Below the pieces are notes generated by a model. That model ran no database searches. It was given only the letters and a program-made list of their open reading frames with translations, and had not been told where the DNA came from. The translations under genes were made by a program, and so were the position numbers. A stretch of 64,000 nucleotides of DNA. Source: Sordariomycetes sp. S80-01Y (lineage: Eukaryota > Ascomycota > Sordariomycetes). Position 1 is the stretch's first letter. Each line of letters opens with the position of its first letter. The stretch covers positions 992,001 through 1,056,000 of the forward strand of contig JAXQJY010000023.1 of assembly GCA_037042185.1 (NCBI GenBank). Reading direction: 5' to 3'. Shown one piece after another: positions 44,067 to 54,081 of this stretch.

Positions 44067-45265
44067 GACCGGTGCTGCTTCCAAAGATTGGGAACTTATC
44101 GGTCGGGCGATAGGAGCCAGCGGGGGCAAGAGGAGTCAACCGTCGAGTATGAAATAGACGAACTGTTCATAATTGGAATTCCGTCTATGACGCTCACCCT
44201 CGGGGAGTATGGTCAACGCAGCATGCTTGAATGTCAAACGGAGATTCGCGTGGTCACACAGGGCATGGTTGAGATGGAAAACGGGGGAGTTTGGGGCTTA
44301 CCATGCTTTTGCGTGTATCAATGATGGAGGGACGGTGCCCAATCATCACAAAGTGGCGAGTCACTGATAACGTCGAGATTTTTGTGAATCAAGCATCGAT
44401 ATTGTCATCTAAGTTTTGTGTAAGACATGGCGAGGACGGGGCAGAACACCTGTTCCACGAAGCCGGAGATTTCAGTCCTTGAAAAAGGGAACCCCTCCCT
44501 CTACAAACCCCGGCATCTATGTCTCTGTTCCATCGGGACTTTTATGCAGCCAACGTGTGGCAGAGACAGCAGAGAAGGCGGTTGAAGACAGAACGTGGAA
44601 AAAGGGGTAGGTCCCTGAGGAAAAGGGGCCTGCCGTACCGTGTCGCACTACCAACCTGCGCATTCCTCGTACTGTACAGTGTACCAGACAGCGCTACCAT
44701 CGCCCCACTACTCCGCACCACAGGGCGCTCCGGCACCGCACACGCCTGTCGCGGACGTCGACCAGCTTCCCTGGCGAGAAAGGAACCTCTGGCGCCCACC
44801 CGAGTGACTTGCCCCGGAAGTACCAGCCCGGGCGACCCTGAAGGCCCTGTTGCGTCGACCGGGGTCCACCGCGATTCTGATATAGACCTCCGGCGTCTCT
44901 GCTTGACCAGGAGGGACGGCTGTTGGGCGTGTCGAGGACCAGAATGCGTCGCGTGCGATGCGACTTTTCTGCTCTGCTGTCTGCAGACCACCTATGTCTT
45001 CGAACGCCCCTGAGCCACCACGCAGCGCACTCGGGCACGCGGCCATCGTACGAGTCCGGGGCGAGCTCTTCCTCAGCCTCGCGCCAATTTCCTTGGATGT
45101 CAGCGTGAGTCAATCGCTCCCAGCAGCTCCCAAACAACCGTTCGCGAAATTCATCCCGGAATTTTGTGGGCGGTTGGAGCTCCGTCTGGCAGACTGGGAG
45201 GGTTGGGTGGTGGTGGAAAGTATATAACACCCGATAAGCTCACCCTGGTAACCTCTGAATGGCTG
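44067..45265. other. intergenic spacer upstream of tRNA-Lys
   Basis: About 1.2 kb. Overlapping frames on both strands at 44519-45013 and 44694-45230 have no recognisable domains. A TATA-like GTATATAAC lies at about 45219-45227, some 40 bases before the tRNA. Nothing else is supported. Confidence 0.4.
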
Positions 45266-45351
45266 GCCGTGGTGACGCAATTGGTTAGCGTGTTCGGCTT
45301 TTATGAAAAAAGGCGACCGAAAAGTTGAGGGTTCGAGTCCCTCCCATGGCG
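45266..45351 (+). tRNA. tRNA-Lys(UUU) with 12-nt intron
   Basis: Cloverleaf read by hand. The acceptor stem GCCGTGG (45266-45272) pairs with CCATGGC (45344-45350), with one G-U. The D arm is ACGC/GCGT around AATTGGTTA. The anticodon stem TTCGG (45293-45297) pairs with CCGAA (45317-45321). The T arm is GAGGG, loop TTCGAGT, CCCTC, and the discriminator is G at 45351. The anticodon loop is 19 bases, 12 more than allowed. Placing the intron at the canonical site after position 37 (45304-45315) leaves loop CTTTTAA and anticodon UUU, giving the anticodon arm typical of Lys-UUU. CCA is not encoded, as expected in eukaryotes. A T8 run follows at once. Confidence 0.87.
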
Positions 45352-45355
45352 GTTC

Positions 45356-45363
45356 TTTTTTTT
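45356..45363 (+). terminator. RNA polymerase III terminator (T8)
   Basis: Eight consecutive T residues begin five bases after the last base of the tRNA-Lys gene, the usual Pol III stop signal. Confidence 0.8.
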
Positions 45364-46553
45364 GCCCTTCGAGACAATTTTGGTCTTATAACAGTCGAGC
45401 CAAATGGGACACTCAGCAATGCTACCTATACGAGTCCGTCGGCGCCTCAACTAATATGTTGAGGTTTGCCGTGTCTCAGGCAGACTCGGTTCGTACCCCA
45501 CAGCTCGCTCACCGGCGGCGCGTGTTTCTAGCATGCAGCTCAGATAGTGGTTGACTTATGCACCCGCACTCTCCCAACGACCACATACACACTTGGCCAA
45601 GGTCTAATTGATCGAGGTGCATATGACCGACCCTCTCCCGTAGCATTGTCCTTATCTCTGCGCAACCATCGAGATGGCAGCTATCAATCCGACGCCCTGC
45701 AAATGAGAGGTGATGGACTCTAGACTTTGGCAGCCAGGTTTCAACAACACGCGGACCCCGACTCCTCCGTACTGGGCACCACACATACAAGGCTTCGAGT
45801 CTCGCACCACAGGACAGGTCTTCACTTAGTATTTTGGCACCTGTTGCGTATCTGTAGTGCTCGGCGCGTTGCCTTAGGGCAAAAGATAGTTTCCGCGCCC
45901 CATTTGACGGTGCGCGGCGACGCGCTGAAGAGGCCGCGACCGAGCACCGGTACTTGTTGACTGATCGACGCGTCGCGGCCAGGGCATCAATAAGGCACAG
46001 CAGCTTGATGGTGAGCTCTCCAGCATCCTCCTCTGGCCTCAGCCCTCCCGAGGCCCAGCGCCCACGATGCATGCTGGAGTTCTCGACACATTCAAGACTC
46101 AGCATTTGTCGCGCTCGTAGTCACTGTCTGCCCTGATTAATGTACCCTTTGCATCTCTTTCTCATCGACTCGTGCTGTCATGGCTGGCCTGAGAGTCCTC
46201 GCTCGGAGCCCTCCCCGTCCCGTTGGCGCTAGTCCCAAAGCGGCGGCACCCCAATTGTGCGGGCGAATTTGCACAGCCCTGCCCTGCGTCTGCGCGCGGC
46301 GAGTGGCTGGAGGGCGGCGGAGTGGAGCCCTGCGGTAGCCTGAGCCCAGTGAGCCAGTGAGCCTGTGAGGTGGCTGGCTGGTCCCAGGTCGAGATGGAGA
46401 TGGCCATGTCTCGTCATCCTCCGCCTCTCGTCCCTCTCCCTCTTCCTCTACAAGCAATCGCCATATTTCGTCGCGTCGCCGCATCCCTCTCGTCGCTCTT
46501 TGCTTCGCCAGCAATCCAGTCGCTGATCGCTCCGTCGGTCCAGGTCTCTCAGG
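45364..46553. other. intergenic spacer and SANT gene promoter
   Basis: About 1.2 kb between the tRNA terminator and the SANT/Myb start. Minus-strand frames at 45509-46105 and 46137-46688 have no domain and overlap the promoter and first exon of the next gene. I call nothing here. Confidence 0.4.
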
Positions 46554-48124
46554 ATGGAGCAATGGCAGGTCGGGCCCGTCCCCGACTACGTCTACGGCCA
46601 ATCGGCCCACCAGCAGAATGACATCCAGTGAGTACCGACGATACATCTTCTTCTTGTCCCCGGTACACCTCAGGATACAAGACGCCATGTACCCTCACCT
46701 TCACCTTCACCCTCACCCTCACCCTCATACTCGCACTCGCCCTCACCTCACCTCTCACCCTCCATCTGCCCCCTTCCTACATCGCACATGTGCCAGCATC
46801 TCGACCTCGAGTTCCCTTTTTGCACTTGCCCCCCATCGCCGCCGTCGCCGCCATCACTGTCCCTGCCCTGTTTGCCTGCTTCCCTTCTCGCGACCGCCCC
46901 CCATGTATCACCGTCCCCCTCAGTCGCGCTCCCCGGACCTGGTCGTCCCACTTGCGCATCGCATGTCGTGGCCCTGACCGGCTCGACTGCGACCAGCGAC
47001 CCGCGACGTCGCTACTTCCAGCTACACCTCGTCCCCCCGTGACATGATCGCCGACGTCCCCCAACCGCCATCATGTCGTCGCCTTCACCTGCTAACTGTC
47101 GACAAGACAGCACCATCCCTACCAGCAGCAGCAACAAGCCGCCATGGCGCGCCGTGGCGAGCAGCAGCGCATGGAGTTTCCCTATCCCCAACCTCCAGGC
47201 ATGCAGCCTCAACCGCAGCACCACGGCCCTCCCGGCCAGCCTCCCATGGGCGTCTCGCAGCAGCCCAGCGGTCCCCCTTCCGGACAGCCGACACCGACAC
47301 AGACTCCTGCTCAACCGCCTAGGCAGCGCAAGCGACCTGCTCCCGGTGCGGCGCCGACTCCTCAGCCGCCCGTGACCGCCTCCGCTCCTCCGCCGGCTCA
47401 GGGAACGCCCGTCCAGGCCCATCAGCACCACCAGCAGCAGCAGCATCAGCAACAGCACCAACATCCGCATCCCCCTCACCCACACCAGCATCCACAACAC
47501 CAACAACCTCCCAACCAGCTGCCTCAACCCCCTCAGCAGCAGGTGCAGCCTCCTCCCGCCCATGCGCAGCCGCCTCCTCAACCCCAGCACCACCCGAGTC
47601 AAGCGCCGCAGCAACCGCACCAACCTCAGCAGCCTCCTCCACCCCAGCAGGCTCAACAGCCTCAGCAGCCGTCCCAAACTCCGACCCAGCCCCCGGCCGT
47701 GACCCAGGATCCGAACGTGGCCGCAGTGCAGCCCCCGCCGGCCAAGAAGAGTCGGACGAACACGCCCTGGACGCCGCAGGAGGAGCTGCGGCTGAAGCAG
47801 ATGCGCGATGCCGGCAACAGCTGGGCCGAGATCGCCAAGACCTTCCCGTCAAGAACAGAAGGATCGGTGAAGAAGCATTGGTACAAGGATATGCACTACG
47901 CTGAGTTTGCGGAAGACGAGTCCCAGGCCTTGATGAATGCCATCAAGGAGTACGAGAACAACAAGTGGAAGTCAATCGGCCAGAAGGTCGGCAAGCCGGC
48001 CAAGGCTTGCGAGCAGTATGCGAAGGAGCACTTCCCAGGTACGTCCGAAAGCTAAAGCCACCAACGTGTGCCAGACCGAGGCTGACCAGCAGCAGAGCTC
48101 TTCACGAGCGGCAAGGGACGATAG
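46554..48124 (+). CDS. SANT/Myb-like DNA-binding protein with Gln/Pro/His-rich N terminus
   Basis: Three exons, 46554-46627, 47107-48038 and 48096-48124, give 344 residues. Exon 1 encodes MEQWQVGPVPDYVYGQSAHQ. The 479-nt first intron is long for this window and holds a CCCTCA-type hexamer repeat (about 46690-46755). Residues ~25-215 are almost entirely Gln, Pro and His. The C-terminal ~110 residues contain a Myb/SANT helix set, TPWTPQEELRLKQMRDAGN then WAEIAKTFPSRTEGSVKKHW, with the spaced Trp residues. A second, weaker SANT-like unit follows (ALMNAIKEYENNKWKSIGQK, KACEQYAKEHF). Inferred role: sequence-specific DNA or chromatin binding. The last acceptor is a CAGCAGCAG run, so three mRNA forms differing by one Ala or Glu-flanking codon each are possible. 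Confidence 0.85.
46690..46755 (+). repeat. degenerate CACCCT/CCCTCA hexamer array in intron 1
   Basis: Within the first intron of the SANT/Myb gene the plus strand reads as imperfect tandem CACCTT/CACCCT units. It is not the telomeric CCCTAA hexamer. The same tract keeps the frames open in several phases, which explains the spurious long frames around 46618-47064. Confidence 0.6.
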
Positions 48125-49783
48125 GCCCGCCAGTGATGATTTTTACGACAAGGGGTTTCCACATTTTTCGGCGTGGGCTGTACGGACGGCGGTGATGAAG
48201 GATTTTCTTAATCATTATTTGGCTGTCTCTGCGTATGGGTTTGTTTTTTCGACGGAGGTATATGAACTGGAGAAAATCGATGCTGCACAGCGAGCAGCTC
48301 TGTCTTAATAACTACGCGCCAATACCCAATATGATCAACTTGTATGCTTTGACTCCGGCCTTAACACTTGATATACCGAGATTTCGGTCTAGGCAGAAGT
48401 TCGATCTATCAGTGTGAACAATGCGGTCTGCCAGGCCCCAGGTCCTTCGGCGGTTTCCGTGTTGCGCATTCTCCGCCAGCGAGCTCGTGCATGTACGGAA
48501 CCAAATCTCAGCGAATCTTCTTATAGCTTCTATAAATACATAACACCGATCCCCAGAATCGACCGTATGCTGGAGGGTACAGTGATTATCATAACATCTT
48601 CACCCGGCCCTTGACCGCAGGGTAAGGTGATCCAAAGCATGGATCGCGCCCCACAGCGCCAGCGCTGCGCGCCGCACGCGATCTGTACCACGTCGCATGG
48701 CACAGAGGCGGCAAACAGGCAGTGAAAGGAGCCGCTCAACGGTCGTCATGCATTGTGACACATTGGCGAGGCGAGGCCAGGATCCGAAGGCCAAGAGAAG
48801 AAAAAGGGCTATTGGTCACAGGGCATCATCACTGAAAAATCCTCACGAGGCACGCTGGAGGAAAGCAGACTACCATGATCTGCATGGCGAAGAAAGAATC
48901 GCAAATTGGCGGGAATACGAGGCTCGGCAGGTTCTGGATCCGCGTGGAGGGGCGCGGGCAGAGGGCGCTAAGGGGGGGCGAGCTGACCGTAAAGGGCTGG
49001 GCGGGAGTTGAGTTCGATGGAGGACGAATTTGCTTTGAGCGATGCGGAGGCGGTCAGTCAGTGACCAGAAACTCAGCGAAACCATGTGGCCGTCCGTAAA
49101 CAAAGCGACCCTGCGGTTTTGAACCAGGACCGTGAGTATCAGAGGTGAATTGGCATCCAATACTGAACTTGAAGTGAAGATGGTCGATCCAAATCAGGCT
49201 AGACCCTTCTCGAAGGGGGATCCGCCGCCAATGCCACTGTGCCCACTGAGGTGCCAGCGGCCTAGTCTGCCTTTTGCCTGTCTGCCTGCCTGCCTGAGGC
49301 CACCCCTTTGGTTCTGCGTTCCTCTCCTCACCACAACACTCTCCTGACAACCTCTTCGTAGGAGTCACCTTTTGCCTACTAACCCTCGTCGCCACTGCAT
49401 CCCTCGCTCGGCAGTTGGGGCTTCTCTAATTCATCATACACTCGTTGTAATATCCTCACTCTCGTTTCCCTGCAGGATCGTCCTCCGCACGTACTCCGTA
49501 CGACAAAGCCGCGCCCGAGACATTTTGCCTGCATTGCATATCTGCAGCGGCCTCGCACAAAGAAGCAATCATCCGACGACCAGATTGTCTCGACTCCGAC
49601 TGAATCAGACATCGCCGTGTCTCAAGCTCCCCCTCGGCTGACAACAACCGCTCCCTCGAAATCGACATTCCAGATCGACAAAAGTCGAGACCGTAAACAA
49701 GGCCTTCTCTCACTCGGCCTTGTTCTGCACACGACCTGACCTAATTGGCGATATTCACCTGCTTCCACCGCACCGGCTACATC
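48125..49783. other. intergenic spacer
   Basis: About 1.66 kb between the SANT/Myb gene and the Crh gene. It holds a short TGCC microsatellite at about 49283-49296 and no supported coding frame. The final ~450 bases are CT-rich and probably contain the Crh promoter and a long leader. Confidence 0.4.
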
Positions 49784-51189
49784 ATGTTGAAGTCGTTCTT
49801 GGTGGCTGCCCTCATGGGCGCGAGCTCCGTGCTCGCCGTTGAGTGTTCGCGCGGCAAGAAGTGCCCCGAGGACACCCCCTGCTGTTCGCGTACGTATTCT
49901 CCCAACCTCACCCTCTGCGGACCGTGCTGACAGAACCAGAATATGGCGAGTGCGGTGTTGGCGCTTTCTGCCTCGGAGGCTGCGACCCTACCAGCTCCTT
50001 CTCGCTCGATGCCTGCGTCCCCGCTCCCGTCTGCGAGGACAAGGAGCTCAAGTTCGACAGTCTCAAGCGCGTGGCCGATATTGGAAGCTACCTCGGAGAT
50101 GCGTCGGAGGCCGACTGGGTTGCTTCTGGCGAGCCCGCACAGCACGACGGCAACGTCCTTCTCACCATGCCCAAGGGCAGTGTCGGCACCGTCATGTCGA
50201 CCACGACCTACATGTGGTACGGCAACGTCAAGGCGCGCATGAAGTCCTCGCGCGGCCGCGGTGTCGTGTCCGCCTTCATTCTCTTCTCAGACGTCAAGGA
50301 CGAGATCGACTACGAGTTCATCGGCGTCGACCTCAACACTGCGCAGACCAACTACTACTTCCACGGCATCACCAACTACGAGAACTCCGAGAACATCACC
50401 GTCGACGACTCCTTCCGCAACTTCCACGACTACGAGATCCGCTGGACGCCCGACAAGATTGAGTGGCTCGTCGATGGTGAGCTTGGCCGCACGCAGGAGC
50501 GCAAGGATACCTGGAACTCATCTGCCCAGCTGTGGGAGTACCCCCAGACCCCTGCTCGTGTTCAGCTTTCGCTCTGGCCCGGTGGTCTCGAGTCCAACCC
50601 CAAAGGTACCGTGGACTGGGCTGGTGGTATCATTGACTGGAACCACGAGGATATCAAGAACCTCGGCTACTACTACGTCGAAGTTGAGTCTGTCAGCATC
50701 GAGTGCTACGATGGCAAGGACGGTCTCGGCACCAGCAACGGCAAGAGCTACTACTACGACGACACCAGGGCCACCAACGACACCGTTGTGGACGGCGACA
50801 AGGACACAGTGATAGGCTCGCTGCAAGCGACCGGCCTCGACATGGACAAGGGCAAGAAGAAGGACGACGATGATGACGACGATGACAAGGATGACGACAA
50901 GGAGGACAAGGACGAGCCCAAGACTGTTCCCGGCGGCACCACAGGCTCTCCGGGTAACGATCACTCCAACGAAGGCGAGGAGGCTGAAGGCGGCAACAAC
51001 TCGGGTGACCAAGGGGCGGATCCCACAGATGACTACGACTGGCGTAACTTCGACCAGGGCATCGACGACAACTCTAGCCAGGGCGGCAGTGGCGGCGACG
51101 ATGGTGGTGATGGAGGCAGCGCCGGGGCCAAGAGCAGCGCCAGCGCGCTGGCCATGATCATTGCTGGGTGTGCGCTGTACTGGCTTTAG
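49784..51189 (+). CDS. Crh-type GH16 cell-wall transglycosylase, GPI-anchored
   Basis: Two exons, 49784-49889 and 49940-51189, give 451 residues. A signal peptide (about 1-18, LKSFLVAALMGASSVLA) leads into a Cys-rich chitin-binding (CBM18-like) module with CPEDTPCCSQYGECG and FCLGGCDP. The GH16 domain follows, with the catalytic motif DEIDYEF at residues 156-162: E157 is the nucleophile and E161 the acid/base by family rule. TYMWYGNVKARMKSSRGRG and DYEIRWTPDKIEWLVDGE are typical of the Crh/Utr2 clade. A very acidic linker (DDDDDDDDKDDDKEDKDE) and Gly/Ser/Asp-rich region precede a hydrophobic end (ALAMIIAGCALYWL), the GPI signal. Known role: transfer of chitin chains to beta-1,6- or beta-1,3-glucan in the wall. 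Size and order match Aspergillus Crf/Crh proteins. Confidence 0.95.
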
Positions 51190-52171
51190 GTTGGTCAGTG
51201 AGACCTTTGCTTTGGATTACTTTACGGCCGCGTGCATGGCGTTGGGACTAGGCTTGGATCGTCTTCTATTTTCTTCTTGATGGGGCAACAGAACTACAAA
51301 GTACCTAGTAAACGGTTCTGGGTGGGAGGATTGCGTAATGGCTTCGGCCGTCCGGTCATTCGGTTGTACATGAGTTGCATATGCATATAATTCACCAATG
51401 TGTCGATTCAGACTCATCATTTTGGGGATCCCCCTGCGCATGTGCCGCTCTAAGACACCTTTCGAACAGACCTAGAAATTTGATAGGGGTAGTCATGATT
51501 CGGCGAGGCCTCGTCCACTTCCCGCGGCCACGCGAGCTCACTGTCACTGTGCATGTCGTGGACACGTCAAGCACTCGCATCGCGGCATTTGTGCTCAACC
51601 CACGTCCACAGCCCTCGTGCCTCGCGCCCATCAAGGCGCAACCTCTCCCGAACAGGAAGCCATCAAAGAGTCCATAGGGCTGACCTTCGCGCCGCACTCG
51701 GGGACGTCTGGGGGCGCGCACGCACGAGGGAGGAAGCCGGTGCCAGGTGGCGTAAAAAAACCGGGTCGTGACGGGGCGCGAGGGCGCGCGAGAATCGTCC
51801 GAGACCTGTGGCGGCGCGCGTTAAGGCTCCGGCGGGGGGATGGCGCGGGCGGCCTAACAGACGGGCTGAGGGTGGGGCCGGTAGCCGGGCGAGACGGACG
51901 CGAAGGGCAGGGCAGGGCAGGGGCAGGCAGGGCAGCGATGGGAGATTTGGAGATGCAGATGGGGATGATGAGGACTGCAGCGATGGGGGATGATGGTGTG
52001 AGGCTGGGACATATAAGATGGGGGTTTGTCTTGGTTGTCCTGGACTTGGAGCATCAGCATCATCAACAGCATCATCAACAGCATCACTATCAGCATCAGC
52101 ATTATCCAGCATAGCCGCGCTACTGCTATACTGCAACCCGCTTACAACACTTAACATCACTGCAACACGCC
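51190..52171. other. spacer and promoter of NmrA-like gene, with GCATCA repeat
   Basis: About 980 bases. A TATA-like ACATATAAG stands at about 52009-52017. Just downstream, at about 52050-52106, the plus strand carries degenerate GCATCA/ACAGCATCATCA units in what should be the leader. Frames on both strands (51617-52114 plus, 51663-52190 minus) are artefacts of this low-complexity GC-rich sequence. Confidence 0.45.
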
Positions 52172-52900
52172 ATGTCTGCCCACAAGACAATCGCCTTCTT
52201 CGGCGCCTCTGCCGGCTGCGGCCACTCGGCCCTGCTTACCGCCCTGGCCTCGGGCCACACCTGTCTCGCCCTGCTCCGCGTACCCAGCAAGCTCTCCGAG
52301 CTGGCCGCGCAGTACCCCAAGACTCTCATCATCAAGGAGGGCAACGCGCACAACGTCGCCGAGGTGGCCAGCGTGCTCTCCCACGAGGGCCGCATGGTGG
52401 ACAGCATCAGCTTCAGCATCGGCAACAAGCCCGACATGAAGACCATGAAGCTCGCCGACCCGGAGGTGTGCCAGAAGGGCATGAAGGCCCTACTCGAGGC
52501 CCTCGAAGGCCTGCGCGCCCAGGGCGTCCAGGGCAGGCCGCTCATGGCCGTGTGCAGCACCACCGGCCTCAACGAGAAGAGGGACTACCCGCTGCTCTTC
52601 TACCCCATCTACCACTGGCTGCTGGCGACGCCGCACGCCGACAAGCGCGCTATGGAGGAGCTTTTGAGTAAAAGCGGCGAGCGCTATGTCGTCGTCCGGC
52701 CGAGCCTGCTCGTCGACGGGGACAACAAGGAGAGCAAGGTGCGCGTCGGCGTCGAGGACATCCGCACCGGCGAGATCGAGGAGAAGGAGGTGGGTTACAC
52801 CATCTCGAGGGGCGCCGTCGGCCGCTGGGTCTTCCTCAAGGTGCTCGACCGGAGCGACGAGAAGGGCTACGAGGGCAAGGCCGTGAGCTTGACGTGGTAA
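52172..52900 (+). CDS. NmrA-like/atypical SDR NAD(P)-binding protein
   Basis: A single exon of 242 residues. The N terminus TIAFFGASAGCGHSALLTAL has a beta strand followed by a Gly-rich turn (GASAGCG), the pattern of atypical short-chain dehydrogenases and NmrA-like proteins (GATGxxG). A second strand, CLALLRVPSKL, carries the Arg expected to contact NADP. Later parts include MVDSISFSIGNKP, PLMAVCSTTGLN, YPLLFYPIYHWLLATPHADKRAMEE (Tyr-x3-His-like region) and SGERYVVVRPSLLVDGD, the strand and Arg-Pro typical of the family, then TISRGAVGRWVFLKVL. Enzymatic substrate is unknown; some relatives act in aromatic polyketide pathways, others are redox sensors. The next gene on the same strand is an O-methyltransferase 1.2 kb away. 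Confidence 0.82.
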   Translation: MSAHKTIAFFGASAGCGHSALLTALASGHTCLALLRVPSKLSELAAQYPKTLIIKEGNAHNVAEVASVLSHEGRMVDSISFSIGNKPDMKTMKLADPEVCQKGMKALLEALEGLRAQGVQGRPLMAVCSTTGLNEKRDYPLLFYPIYHWLLATPHADKRAMEELLSKSGERYVVVRPSLLVDGDNKESKVRVGVEDIRTGEIEEKEVGYTISRGAVGRWVFLKVLDRSDEKGYEGKAVSLTW

Positions 52901-54081
52901 GGGGAGGGCGTGTTGGCAGGCGCAGGATATATCCCGGTGTTTTGGATTTGACGATGATTTAATATAGAATGGGCTCTTAGATATCAATGGATTAATGACT
53001 TGTTCAACCTTATTTTCACGTCTTGTCTCGCTCATGCTGCGGTACACTGGTGCCCAACGTGCGAACCCACTTACACGCATCCAATCGCACTTCTAACTGA
53101 CTAAAGCCATTATCAGGGAATATGGATGAGACGCATTGTATTGTGAGTTGAAGAATGATCCTATCGTCATGTTCTTTTTTGAGGACCAAATGAGCCAGAT
53201 TCTCCGGTGCGCCACGGCGGCGATGGCTAGCCTTGCTGTGCCTCGTGGCCCCCTAATGTTCCCATGCGCGTGTTGCTGCTACCAACGATGCGTTGGCTGG
53301 ACTCGTCCGGCGCAGCATGGCACTGCTTTAGGGAAGGCATGCCGGTTTTGGTTCGTGAATAGAACATATTAGATGCGTCATTCATGGCATTGTGGCATCG
53401 GGGACTAACGATACTTGGGGTTAGTAGCTAGCAATTCTACGGAGGCGAGTGGGCCTCGTTAGAATCGCTTGACTTTAGAAGTGCAATGCAGGGTGAAGAC
53501 AAGTGTAAGTGTCTGGGTGACCAACAGTTTCTCGGCAGAACGTCTGCAGACATATCTAACAAGCACTCGACGTCAGCTCCACCTCGATCGTACCACCAGC
53601 AACCCAGCCAGAGGCTCATCCCTTGTCGGCGCACACTATGATGTAGCCATGTGCAGCCTTCGAATCCAGGATCCCAAATTTCGCAACTGAAGAGCCATCC
53701 TTGCATATGAAAGACTCGAGCCTGCTGCATCCGGCGACGGGCGAGGCAACATGTTGGCCTTGTCGGTTGGTTAGAGCTTCCCGCTCTGCTGCCCCTGTGC
53801 CTCTTGCTGTTGGGACTTTGCAGCTATACACGCCGCAGTCTTAGTCCTGACAATCCGAACGTTGGCGGAGTGTTATAGACTTAGGGGATGTGGTCGGTGT
53901 TGAGGTGGTTTGGGAGCAGCAAAGCTGGAGTACTTAAGAAAGGTCTTCGCGCCGTGGACGTGTTTGAGAAGCAGAAACTCTAACGACAACCGCTACCTAT
54001 TCTTCTACGGACATCAATTGTGCCCGATTCTCTTCATCGACTCCTTAAACCCCCTGCAGCTTCCCTGCCACCAACGCAACA
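52901..54081. other. intergenic spacer
   Basis: About 1.2 kb between the NmrA-like gene and the O-methyltransferase, both on the plus strand. Only short frames without domains are present. Confidence 0.4.

Noticed and set aside
44519-45230. Overlapping frames on both strands before the tRNA-Lys gene
   Set aside because: Several phases are open at once and none shows a domain or coherent splice signals.
46690-46760. CACCCT/CCCTCA hexamers considered as an internal telomere-like repeat
   Set aside because: Unit is not CCCTAA, copies are imperfect, and the tract lies inside an intron of a normal gene.
52050-52106. GCATCA repeat considered as a CRISPR-like or satellite array
   Set aside because: Units are six to twelve bases and degenerate with no spacers; simple leader microsatellite in a eukaryote.
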